This document shows positions 5,938 through 12,181 of a stretch of 14,718 bases of DNA, piece by piece. The position numbers and the translations under genes are program-made. The stretch is taken from positions 1 to 14,718 of the forward strand of contig JASLGD010000047.1 of the NCBI GenBank assembly GCA_030150305.1. The letters are read 5' to 3'. The notes under the pieces were generated by a model. That model had not been told where the DNA came from and did not search any database. It saw nothing but the letters and a program-made list of their open reading frames with translations. How positions within the stretch are numbered: position 1 is the first letter of the stretch; each line of letters opens with the position of its first letter. The DNA is from Caldimonas sp. (GTDB lineage Bacteria > Pseudomonadota > Gammaproteobacteria > Burkholderiales > Burkholderiaceae_C).

Positions 5938-6738
5938 TCAAGAAACGCTTGAGCTTCGTGGAACAGTTCCGGGGAAGAGGCGCGCGAAGTTCGTCGCCGT
6001 GGCCTCGGCGATCCGCTCGACCGACACGCCCTTCACCTCGGCGAGCTTGGCGGCCACCAGGGGGACATTGGCCGGCGTGTTGACCTTGCCGCGGTGCGGC
6101 ACGGGCGCGAGGTACGGGCTGTCGGTCTCGACGAGGCAGCGGTCGAGCGGGACGAACGCCGCGACCGCACGCAGATCGTCGGCGTTGCGAAACGTCAGGA
6201 TCCCGGAGAACGAGATGTGGAAGCCGAGCTCGAGCGCCGCCCGCGCGACCTCGGCGGTCTCGGTGAAGCAATGGAACACGCCGCCGGCGGCGTCGCCCTG
6301 CTCCTCGCGCAAGACGCCAAGCGTGTCGACCGATGCGCTCCGGGTGTGAACGACGAGCGGCTTGCCGCTCGCGCGCGCCGCGCGGACGTGGACGCGAAAG
6401 CGCTCGCGCTGCCATTCCATCTCGGCGACGCTGCGCGCGCCGATGCGGTAGTAGTCGAGGCCGGTCTCGCCGATCGCGACGACCTTGGGCAGCGCCGCGA
6501 ACTCGACGAGCGTCTCGACGGTCGGCTCGCGGCTGTCCTCTTCGTCGGGGTGGACGCCGACGCTGCACCACAGCTCGTCGTCGCCGAGCGCGAGCGCGTG
6601 AACGCGCTCGAACTCGTCGAGCGTGGTGCAGATGCAGAGCGCCTTGTCGACGCGCGCCGCGCGCATCGCGGCGCGGATCTCGGGCAGGCGGGCGACGAGC
6701 TCGGGCGAGCTCAGATGGCAGTGCGAGTCGACGAACAT
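5938..6738 (-). CDS. tatD: TatD family metal-dependent hydrolase / DNase
   Basis: This 266-residue TIM-barrel hydrolase has the full TatD metal site: DSHCHL with His6 and His8, GETGLDYY with Glu91, His131 in VVHTR, His156 in FHCFT and Asp206 in ETDSPYL. TatD-family enzymes are cytoplasmic, Mg-dependent 3'-5' DNases or exonucleases linked with DNA repair and D-aminoacyl-tRNA or nucleotide clean-up. The length is normal. The ATG at 6738 opens directly on MFVDSHCH, as in the family, which fixes the start. The spacer to pilZ is 55 bp and carries a nested inverted repeat ending two bases before this ATG, and no Shine-Dalgarno is evident. It is the last gene of the mltG-tmk-holB-pilZ-tatD cluster, the position of ycfH/tatD in E. 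coli. The C-terminus (FPGTVPRSSSVS) is slightly longer than usual. Confidence 0.93.
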   Translation of the reverse strand: MFVDSHCHLSSPELVARLPEIRAAMRAARVDKALCICTTLDEFERVHALALGDDELWCSVGVHPDEEDSREPTVETLVEFAALPKVVAIGETGLDYYRIGARSVAEMEWQRERFRVHVRAARASGKPLVVHTRSASVDTLGVLREEQGDAAGGVFHCFTETAEVARAALELGFHISFSGILTFRNADDLRAVAAFVPLDRCLVETDSPYLAPVPHRGKVNTPANVPLVAAKLAEVKGVSVERIAEATATNFARLFPGTVPRSSSVS

Positions 6739-6739
6739 G

Positions 6740-6791
6740 GCAGCGCTGGCGATGGCCGCCTCGGCCCGGGGACCGAGGGCGAGAGCGCTGC
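6740..6791 (-). promoter_or_regulatory. Nested inverted repeat in the pilZ-tatD spacer
   Basis: GCAGCGCT (6740-6747) is perfectly complementary to AGCGCTGC (6784-6791). Inside it, CCTCGG (6759-6764) pairs with CCGAGG (6773-6778). The outer stem ends two bases before the tatD ATG, so the folded RNA would place the start codon at the foot of a long hairpin. It could hinder tatD translation, act as a processing site or slow transcription. There is no U-tract, so I do not call it a terminator. Confidence 0.4.
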
Positions 6792-6793
6792 GT

Positions 6794-7195
6794 TCAGATG
6801 GTCTGCGTGGGCTTGACCGAGGAGATCGTCGTCCCGAGCGCTTCCTCGATTCTGGCGCGCAGCGCTCGGCTCTTCTCGTCGTTGGGAAAGCGCACGCCGA
6901 CGCCCTGCGTGCGCCCTCCCGACGCGTTCGCCGGCGTGATCCAGCCGACCTTGCCCGCGACCGGATAGCGCTGCGGATCGTCGGGCAGCGAGAGCAGGAG
7001 GTAGATGTCCTCGCCGAGACGGTAGTCGCGCGTCGTCGGAACGAAGATGCCGCCCTCGGCGAACATCGGCATGTACGCCGCGTAGAGTGCGCCGCGCTCG
7101 CGGAACACGAGCTGGATGACGCTCGGCCGCGCAGCTGGTTGCGCCGGCGCGTTCGCGGGAGGAGCGCCGGCGGCGCGCGCGGCGGGCTGGTTCAT
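6794..7195 (-). CDS. pilZ: Type IV pilus protein PilZ
   Basis: This 133-residue protein has a Pro/Ala-rich N-terminus (residues 1-24) followed by a single PilZ domain: IQLVFRERGALYAAYMPM, then FAEGGIFVPT, LGEDIYLLLSLP and the strand GKVGWITP. The two c-di-GMP-binding motifs of other PilZ domains (RxxxR and D/NxSxxG) are absent; FAEGGIFV occupies the second position. That matches the founding PilZ of Pseudomonas/Xanthomonas type, which does not bind the nucleotide itself but works with the PilB ATPase and FimX in pilus assembly. Its place directly after holB and before tatD is the common one in beta- and gammaproteobacteria. The ATG at 7195 overlaps the holB stop as ATGA, which fixes the start and implies translational coupling. 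Confidence 0.9.
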   Translation of the reverse strand: MNQPAARAAGAPPANAPAQPAARPSVIQLVFRERGALYAAYMPMFAEGGIFVPTTRDYRLGEDIYLLLSLPDDPQRYPVAGKVGWITPANASGGRTQGVGVRFPNDEKSRALRARIEEALGTTISSVKPTQTI

Positions 7196-8286
7196 CGCCG
7201 CGAGTGTATCGACAAGCCCCTGCCCTCGCCCCCCGTGGAGCGCGAGGTTTTCAACGCTTCGCGCCCCTGCCCGACGAGGCTTTCGATCGCCAGGTCGACC
7301 GACCACGGATGCTCCGCCTCGGTCGCCACGCGCGCGAGCTCGCGCGACCACCGCAAGAGCGCAGGCAGCGATGCAGCGCTCGCGACCCGGTCGCGGGGGA
7401 AGTAGCGTGGCGCCCCGCCGCACGCGACGCAGAGGGCGTCGTGGCAGATCTTCTGAAGCGCGTCGATCGCGACCGGCAGCGGCCAACCCTGCAGCGGCGC
7501 GGCGTCGCCACGTGCGACGCTGCGCGGCAGCGCGAGCCAGAGCGCTGCGTCGAAGCCGCGCGACGCGAGCTCGGCGGCATCCTGCGGATGGCCGCCGCTC
7601 GCGGCAAGCAGCACCGCAGCGTCGGCGACGCCCTGGCGCTCGAGCCACGCCACCGCCTCGGCGGCGTCGGGCACCGGCAGCGCAACGTGCTGGCAGCGGC
7701 TGCGGATGGTCGGCAGCAACGCATCGGCGGCCGCCGAGCACAGCAGGAAGCGCGCGTCGCCCGGCGGCTCCTCGAGCGTCTTCAGGAACGCGCTCGCCGC
7801 GATCTCGTTCATCCGCTCGGCCGGATGGACGACGACGAACTTGCCGCGCCCGCGCGCCGAGGTCGTCGTCGCGAAGGCGATCGCGGCGCGCACCGCCTCG
7901 ACGCGGATGTCCTTGCTCGCCTTCTTCTTGCCGCCCTCGCCGCTCTCCTCGCCTTCGCCGGCGGCATCCCAGCCGAGCGCATCGCGCAGCGCTTCGGGGA
8001 CGAGCACGAGCAGGTCGGGATGCGAGCGCGCCGCGTGCAGCTTGCAGCTCGCGCAGCGACCGCAGGGCCGCTCGGCGATCGGCAGCGTGTCGTCTTCGCA
8101 CAGCCAGCCCTTGGCGAGCGCGAGCGCGAGCTCGAACTGGCCGACGTTGCCCGAGCCGAAGACGAGCAGCGCATGCGCCGCGCGCGTCGCCAGCGTCGTG
8201 CGCAGCGGCGCGACCAGCCAGGGCTGGTCGACGCCACCGGCCATGGCCGCGCCGTCGACCCCTGCGGCCTTCCCGCGCGTGCTCAT
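7192..8286 (-). CDS. holB: DNA polymerase III subunit delta'
   Basis: This 364-residue protein is the delta' part of the clamp loader that opens the beta sliding clamp. The AAA+ fold shows a degenerate Walker A (FGSGNVGQ, 43-50, no Lys/Thr), zinc-binding cysteines Cys63, Cys75, Cys78 and Cys81 in the CGRCASC segment, the AERMNEIAASAFLKTLEEPP region (156-175) and the SRC motif (196-198) used against neighbouring ATP sites. Loss of the P-loop Lys is normal for delta', which does not hydrolyse ATP. Residues 107-127 form a Gly/Glu-rich then Lys-rich insert (EGEESGEGGKKKASKD) that looks like a flexible loop. The ATG at 8286 overlaps the tmk stop (ATGA). A second ATG 14 codons in, at 8244, would start MAGGVDQPWL, nearer the usual N-terminus. 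Neither has a strong ribosome binding site. Confidence 0.93.
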   Translation of the reverse strand: MSTRGKAAGVDGAAMAGGVDQPWLVAPLRTTLATRAAHALLVFGSGNVGQFELALALAKGWLCEDDTLPIAERPCGRCASCKLHAARSHPDLLVLVPEALRDALGWDAAGEGEESGEGGKKKASKDIRVEAVRAAIAFATTTSARGRGKFVVVHPAERMNEIAASAFLKTLEEPPGDARFLLCSAAADALLPTIRSRCQHVALPVPDAAEAVAWLERQGVADAAVLLAASGGHPQDAAELASRGFDAALWLALPRSVARGDAAPLQGWPLPVAIDALQKICHDALCVACGGAPRYFPRDRVASAASLPALLRWSRELARVATEAEHPWSVDLAIESLVGQGREALKTSRSTGGEGRGLSIHSRR

Positions 8287-8903
8287 CGGCGACGCTCGTC
8301 GAGCGCGCCGACCGCCTCGTCGATCTGGTGTTCGACTGCAGCCTTGTCGAGCGAGCTGTCGATGCGGCAGAAGCGCTCGGGCGCGGCGCGCATGCGCGCC
8401 GCGTAGCCGGCGCGGACGCGGGCGAAGAACGCCGCGTCCTCGGACTCGAAGCGATCGGAGACGCGCGCCTTGGCGCGACGCGCCGCGGCGACCGCAGGAT
8501 CGACGTCGAACCAGAGCGTGAGGTCGGGCTGCACGTCGCCGTGGACCCAGCGCTCGAGGTCGCGCAGCATGCGCTCGTCCTGGCCGCGTCCGGCGCCCTG
8601 GTACGCGAACGTCGCGTCGGTGAAGCGGTCGCAGAGCACGGTGTCGCCGCGCGCCAGCGCCGGCAGGATCACGCGGTCGAGATGATCGCGGCGCGCCGCG
8701 AAGACGAGGAGCGACTCGACGATGCCGTCCATCTCCTCGTGGAGGAGCAACGCGCGCACCTGCTCGGCGAGCGGCGTGCCGCCCGGCTCGCGCGTGCAGA
8801 CGACGGTTCGCCCGAGCGCGCGCAGGCGCGCCGCGAGCGGCTCGATGTGCGTCGACTTGCCGGCGCCGTCGATGCCTTCGAAGGTGATGAACCTGCCGTT
8901 CAC
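8283..8903 (-). CDS. tmk: Thymidylate kinase (dTMP kinase)
   Basis: This 206-residue enzyme phosphorylates dTMP to dTDP with ATP for dTTP synthesis. It shows the P-loop FEGIDGAGKST (8-18), the TREPGGTP motif (37-44), DRFTDATFAYQG (92-103) and the lid region RAKARVSDRFE (142-152). Length is standard. The start is a GTG at 8903 that overlaps the mltG stop as GTGA; the next residues, NGRFITFEGIDG, align with the usual N-terminus, so no nearer start is needed. The product stop overlaps the holB ATG. The order mltG-tmk-holB is conserved widely in proteobacteria, where tmk and holB both serve DNA replication. Confidence 0.96.
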   Translation of the reverse strand: MNGRFITFEGIDGAGKSTHIEPLAARLRALGRTVVCTREPGGTPLAEQVRALLLHEEMDGIVESLLVFAARRDHLDRVILPALARGDTVLCDRFTDATFAYQGAGRGQDERMLRDLERWVHGDVQPDLTLWFDVDPAVAAARRAKARVSDRFESEDAAFFARVRAGYAARMRAAPERFCRIDSSLDKAAVEHQIDEAVGALDERRR

Positions 8904-9913
8904 TGTGCTGGGGCTTTGCGCTGGTAGCGGTTGACCGCCCGATTGTGATCGGCGAGCGTCTCGCTGAACTCGCTGCTGCCGTCGCCGCGCGAAACGAAGT
9001 AGAGCGCCTTGGTCTGCTCCGGGCGAACGGCGGCGAGCAGCGACGCGCGGCCGGGAACGGCGATCGGCGTCGGCGGCAGGCCGGCGCGCGTGTAGCTGTT
9101 GTACGGTCCGTCGGCGAGCAGGTCGCGCTTGTGCAGGTTGCCGTCGAACGCGGCGCCGAGGCCGTAGATGACGGTCGGGTCGGTCTGCAACGGCATGCCG
9201 ATCCGGAGGCGGTTGACGAGCACGCCGGCGACGCGGCCGCGGTCTGCCACGACGCCGGTCTCCTTCTCGACGATCGACGCGAGCGTCAGCGCTTCGTCGG
9301 CGCTCTGCAGCGGCGTCGTCGGGTCGCGCTCCTGCCACGCCTCGGCGAGGCGTTTGGCCATCGCGCGATAGGCGCGCTTCAGCAGCGCGAGGTCGCTCGA
9401 GCCCTTGCTGTACGCGTACGTGTCGGGATGGAAGCGGCCTTCCGGAGAGATGCCGGGCGCGCCGAGCGCGGTCATCACGTCGGCGTCGCTCATGCTCGCG
9501 ATCGTCGGCTTCAGCCCTTCCGCGCGCGCGAGCTCGGCCCGGATCTGGCGAAACGTCCAGCCTTCGGTGAAGCGCACCGTCGCGAGCGTCTCGTCGCCGC
9601 GCACCATCTTCTCGAGCAGGCGGATCGGCGTCGTGCCGGCGCCGATCTCGTAGCTGCCGGCGCGGATCTGGCGCGCGCGGCCCGACCAGCGGAACCATTG
9701 GTAGAGGAGGAACGGCGACGTCTGCACGCCCGCGCGCACCCAGCCCTCGGCGATGTCGCGCGACGTCTTGCCGGGCTCGACCGAGAACTCCGCCGTCTCG
9801 GCGGCGAGCGCGAGCGGCCGGTTCAGCCAGGCGGCAGCGAGTGAGACCGCAGCGACCGTCGCCGCCAGCGCGACGAGGAGGAGGACACGCGCGAATCTCA
9901 TCGACAGCGACAC
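8900..9913 (-). CDS. mltG: Endolytic murein transglycosylase MltG
   Basis: This 337-residue protein (from the GTG at 9913) is a YceG/MltG-family lytic transglycosylase that cuts nascent peptidoglycan glycan strands at the inner membrane. It has one N-terminal membrane segment (about residues 8-30), a LysM-like region (FSVEPGKTSRDIAEGW, 43-58) and the catalytic domain with LASIVEKET (211-219), whose Glu is the catalytic acid, then NRLRIGMPLQTDPTVIYG (234-251) and YNSYTRAGLPPTPI (271-284). An ATG at 9901, four codons later, is an equally good or better start (MRFARVLLLVALA); neither has a good Shine-Dalgarno. It is the first gene of the mltG-tmk-holB-pilZ-tatD operon and is divergent from ygfZ; in many relatives pabC precedes it but that gene is not here. 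Confidence 0.95.
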   Translation of the reverse strand: MSLSMRFARVLLLVALAATVAAVSLAAAWLNRPLALAAETAEFSVEPGKTSRDIAEGWVRAGVQTSPFLLYQWFRWSGRARQIRAGSYEIGAGTTPIRLLEKMVRGDETLATVRFTEGWTFRQIRAELARAEGLKPTIASMSDADVMTALGAPGISPEGRFHPDTYAYSKGSSDLALLKRAYRAMAKRLAEAWQERDPTTPLQSADEALTLASIVEKETGVVADRGRVAGVLVNRLRIGMPLQTDPTVIYGLGAAFDGNLHKRDLLADGPYNSYTRAGLPPTPIAVPGRASLLAAVRPEQTKALYFVSRGDGSSEFSETLADHNRAVNRYQRKAPAQ

Positions 9914-9966
9914 GGCGCAACTGCTCGGTCACAAGACCTGCGCGCCTTCGAAACCAGGGCAGCAGA

Positions 9967-9974
9967 ATGATAAT
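9967..9974. promoter_or_regulatory. Shared -10-like patch of the ygfZ / mltG divergent promoter
   Basis: ATGATAAT is the only AT-rich spot in the short divergent region. On the plus strand GATAAT (9969-9974) matches TATAAT at five of six positions and ends 5 nt before the ygfZ ATG, which would make the ygfZ mRNA leaderless. On the minus strand TATCAT (9972-9967) also matches at five of six and would start mltG transcription about 50-60 nt before its start codon. The -35 regions are weak on both sides (TTCGAA at 9947-9952; GGAACA on the minus strand near 9990-9995). Confidence 0.45.
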
Positions 9975-9979
9975 GGGCC

Positions 9980-10918
9980 ATGTCCAACGTGTTCCCGATC
10001 GGGGGCGTCTGCCGCCTCGCCGATCGTGGCGTGATTCGCGCCAGCGGCGCCGATGCGGCGTCGTTCCTGCAGGGCCAGCTCACCAACGACGTCGCGAGCC
10101 TCGACCACGGCAGCGCGCGCCTCGCCGGCTTCTGCTCGGCCAAGGGCCGCCTGCAGGCGAGCTTCGTCGTCTGGCGACTCGCCGACGACGAGTTCCTGCT
10201 GTCGTGCCCGCGCGAGATCCTCGCGCCGACGCTCAAGCGCCTGTCGATGTTCGTCCTGCGTGCGAAATGCAAGCTGAGCGACGCCAGCGAAGAACTCGCG
10301 CTGTTCGCCGTCGCGGGTCCGCCCGCTGCCGCGATGCTCGGCGGCGCCTCGGTCTGGCAGGTGCGCGCGCGCGCGGCGACGACGCTGATCCGCCTTCCCG
10401 ATGCCGCCGGCGTGCAGCGCGCGTGGCTCGTCGCCGGCGTCGGCGCCGAAGCAGACGTTCCCGCCGCGGAGGCGATGTCGCCCGAGACGTGGCGCTGGCT
10501 CGAGGTCGAAAGCGGCATCGTCACGATCGAGGCGGCGACCGTCGACCGCTTCGTGCCGCAGATGGTCAACTTCGAGCTGGTCGGCGGCGTCGACTTCCAG
10601 AAGGGCTGCTATCCCGGCCAGGAAGTCGTCGCGCGAAGCCAGTACCGCGGCACGACGAAGCGGCGCGCCCTCCTCTTCGATTGCGGCGTCGTTCCCGTGG
10701 CCGGCCAGGACGTCTACGCGAGCGCAAACGCGAGCGAGCCTGCAGGAACCGTCGCGAACGCCGCGCCGCATCCGCTGCACGGCGGCGGCAGCGCGCTCGT
10801 CGAGGTGCGGCTCGCCGCCGCGGGCGACGAGCTTCGCCTCGGCAGCGTCGACGGTGCGCTGCTGACGCGCCGCGAGTTGCCCTACTCCGTGCCCCTCGAA
10901 GCGCAAGCCGCTTCGTGA
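9980..10918 (+). CDS. ygfZ: YgfZ/GcvT-like protein, CAF17-type Fe-S cluster assembly factor
   Basis: This 312-residue protein is a folate-binding GcvT-like protein that helps repair or insert [4Fe-4S] clusters in enzymes such as MiaB. The diagnostic YgfZ signature KGCYPGQEVVARSQYRG stands at 208-224, with the conserved Cys210. The N-terminal part (GVIRASGADAASFLQGQLTNDV, 17-38, followed by SARLAGFCSAKGRLQ) is also typical. There is no signal peptide, so it is cytoplasmic. The ATG at 9980 has no Shine-Dalgarno but has a GATAAT hexamer 5 nt upstream, so a leaderless transcript is likely. Its stop overlaps the GTG of the DUF4936 gene (GTGA), so the two form an operon. It stands divergent from mltG. 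Confidence 0.93.
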   Translation: MSNVFPIGGVCRLADRGVIRASGADAASFLQGQLTNDVASLDHGSARLAGFCSAKGRLQASFVVWRLADDEFLLSCPREILAPTLKRLSMFVLRAKCKLSDASEELALFAVAGPPAAAMLGGASVWQVRARAATTLIRLPDAAGVQRAWLVAGVGAEADVPAAEAMSPETWRWLEVESGIVTIEAATVDRFVPQMVNFELVGGVDFQKGCYPGQEVVARSQYRGTTKRRALLFDCGVVPVAGQDVYASANASEPAGTVANAAPHPLHGGGSALVEVRLAAAGDELRLGSVDGALLTRRELPYSVPLEAQAAS

Positions 10919-11247
10919 CCGACGCCCGCGTGCGCGAGCTCTTCGTCTGGTATCGCGTCGACGAGGGCAACGCCGACGCGTTGCGCGCCGAGGTCGTCGC
11001 GCTGCAGCGCGCGCTCGAGCAGCGCTTCACAGGACTGCGTGCGCGCCTCCTGATCCGGCGCGACGCCGGGCGGCAGACCTGGATGGAGACGTTTTCGCGC
11101 ATGCCGCGCTCGGCCGGAGACGACGCCGGCATCGATTCCGCGATCGAGGCCGCGATCGCCGCTTCGGCAGGGCGCCTGCGCCCGTTTCTCGCGAGCGATC
11201 GCCACGTCGAGGCGTTCGACGTTGCGCGCGCGGCCGAAGCGTCCTAG
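10915..11247 (+). CDS. DUF4936 family protein
   Basis: The GTG at 10915 overlaps the ygfZ stop (GTGA) and opens a 110-residue frame. The product, with ELFVWYRVDEGNADALRAEV (residues 8-27) and QTWMETFSRM further on, looks like the small alpha/beta DUF4936 proteins that often follow ygfZ in betaproteobacteria; they have no known function. The sequence suggests a ferredoxin-like fold: strand (LFVWYRV), helix (ADALRAEVVALQRALEQRF), strand (LRARLLIRR), WME strand, then a helix. No cysteines and no membrane segments are present. The position suggests a role near ygfZ, but that is inference. Its TAG stop shares the CTAG tetranucleotide with the stop of the convergent thioesterase-GNAT gene, leaving no spacer. 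The family call rests on size, motif and position. Confidence 0.75.
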   Translation: MTDARVRELFVWYRVDEGNADALRAEVVALQRALEQRFTGLRARLLIRRDAGRQTWMETFSRMPRSAGDDAGIDSAIEAAIAASAGRLRPFLASDRHVEAFDVARAAEAS

Positions 11248-12101
11248 AGCGTCCGCAGCATCTCGACGTGGGCGATCCCCGCCTCGTCGAACGCGGGCCC
11301 GCGGCGAACGAACCCCGCGCGCTCGTAGAAGCGCGCGGCGCCGAGCTGCGCGTGCAGCATCGCCTGGCGATCGCCGCGCTTGCGCGCGGCGTCGAGCAGC
11401 GCGTCGAGGACGGCGCGGCCGACGCCGCAGTGCCGCGCGGTCGCCGCGACCGCCATCCGGCCGATCTTCGCGGTGCCGGGAACGTGCTCGAGCATCCGGC
11501 CGGTGCCGAGCGCACGGCCCATGCGGTTGAACGCGACGGCGTGCACGGCGTCGGCGTCGGCGTCGTCCCACTCCATCTCGGCGGGAATCCTCTGCTCGCC
11601 GATGAAGACGTCGTTGCGGATCGGACGCGCCGCGCCTTCGAGATCGCGCCAGCCGCCGACGCGCACCTCGACCATCGGCTCGCCCGCCTCGAAGCTCTCG
11701 AACAGCGCGCGCAGCGGCGGCGGCACCGGCAGCGCGTGCTTCGCCTGCGGATCGGCGAAGACGTAGACGAGCTCGCCGCTCACGAGCAGCTGCTCCTGGC
11801 GGAACGCGCCGGCCTGGAACAGGATCGACGAGTTGCCGACGCGCGCGCAGCGCATGCCGATGTCGAGCACGTCGTCGTACACCGCCGACCCGAGGTACTC
11901 GAGCGTCGCCTTGCGCACGAACATGTCGCCGCCGAGCGCTGCCATCGTCTCGTGGTAGGGCATCGCGAGCGCCCGCCAGTAGCCGGCGATCGCGGTGTCG
12001 AAGTACATCAGGTAGTGGCCGTTGAAGACGATCTGCTGGGCATCGATCTCGGCCCAGCGGACGCGCAGGCGCTCGAGGTAGCGGAAGTCGGATCGTTGCA
12101 T
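11244..12101 (-). CDS. Fusion protein: YbgC/FadM-type acyl-CoA thioesterase + GNAT N-acetyltransferase
   Basis: This 285-residue protein joins two enzyme domains. Residues 5-135 are a 4-hydroxybenzoyl-CoA-thioesterase-type hot-dog fold: RVRWAEIDAQQIVFNGHYLM (13-32) is the usual N-terminal motif, with Asp20 in the place of the catalytic Asp, and RKATLEYLGSAVYDDVLDIG (63-82) follows. Residues 145-285 are a GNAT fold: IGEQRIPAEMEWDD, then IGRMAVAATARHCGVGRAVL (213-232) with the acetyl-CoA loop RHCGVGRA, and LGAARFYERAGFV (253-265). Both domains handle CoA thioesters, so one may act on the product or donor of the other, but the substrates are unknown. The first ATG at 12101 is used; no clear Shine-Dalgarno is seen. 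It is a single gene, divergent from the alcohol dehydrogenase. The GNAT part resembles the ElaA/YjcF subgroup. Domain calls are firm; function is not. Confidence 0.88.
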   Translation of the reverse strand: MQRSDFRYLERLRVRWAEIDAQQIVFNGHYLMYFDTAIAGYWRALAMPYHETMAALGGDMFVRKATLEYLGSAVYDDVLDIGMRCARVGNSSILFQAGAFRQEQLLVSGELVYVFADPQAKHALPVPPPLRALFESFEAGEPMVEVRVGGWRDLEGAARPIRNDVFIGEQRIPAEMEWDDADADAVHAVAFNRMGRALGTGRMLEHVPGTAKIGRMAVAATARHCGVGRAVLDALLDAARKRGDRQAMLHAQLGAARFYERAGFVRRGPAFDEAGIAHVEMLRTL

Positions 12102-12111
12102 GGCGGCGGTC

Positions 12112-12131
12112 GGCGATCGATCGTCGATCGT
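12112..12131. promoter_or_regulatory. CGATCG-rich palindromic patch in the divergent thioesterase-GNAT / alcohol dehydrogenase spacer
   Basis: The 80-bp spacer between the two divergent starts (12101 and 12182) holds GGCGATCGATCGTCGATCG followed by TATGCC, so CGATCG occurs repeatedly and can pair with itself. On the minus strand TACGAT (within GCATACGATCG) could be a -10 for the thioesterase-GNAT gene about 25 nt upstream of its ATG. No firm -35 was seen. It may be an operator or chance, as CGATCG is common in such DNA. Confidence 0.25.
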
Positions 12132-12170
12132 ATGCCAGCGGCGGCGTGCGGGCCCGGCGCTGCGCTGTGC

Positions 12171-12176
12171 CAGACT
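12171..12176 (+). promoter_or_regulatory. Weak -10-like hexamer (CAGACT) upstream of the alcohol dehydrogenase
   Basis: CAGACT ends 5 nt before the ATG at 12182, the same spacing as GATAAT before ygfZ. It matches only three of six positions of TATAAT and has no clear -35. There is no Shine-Dalgarno near the ATG, so a leaderless start is possible but weakly supported. Confidence 0.2.
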
Positions 12177-12181
12177 GGCGC

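Noticed and set aside
12134..12172. Second copy of the kor-operon palindrome in the dehydrogenase upstream region
   Set aside because: Only an 11-base match (GGCCCGGCGCT) is shared and the surrounding palindromes are absent; probably chance in G+C-rich DNA.
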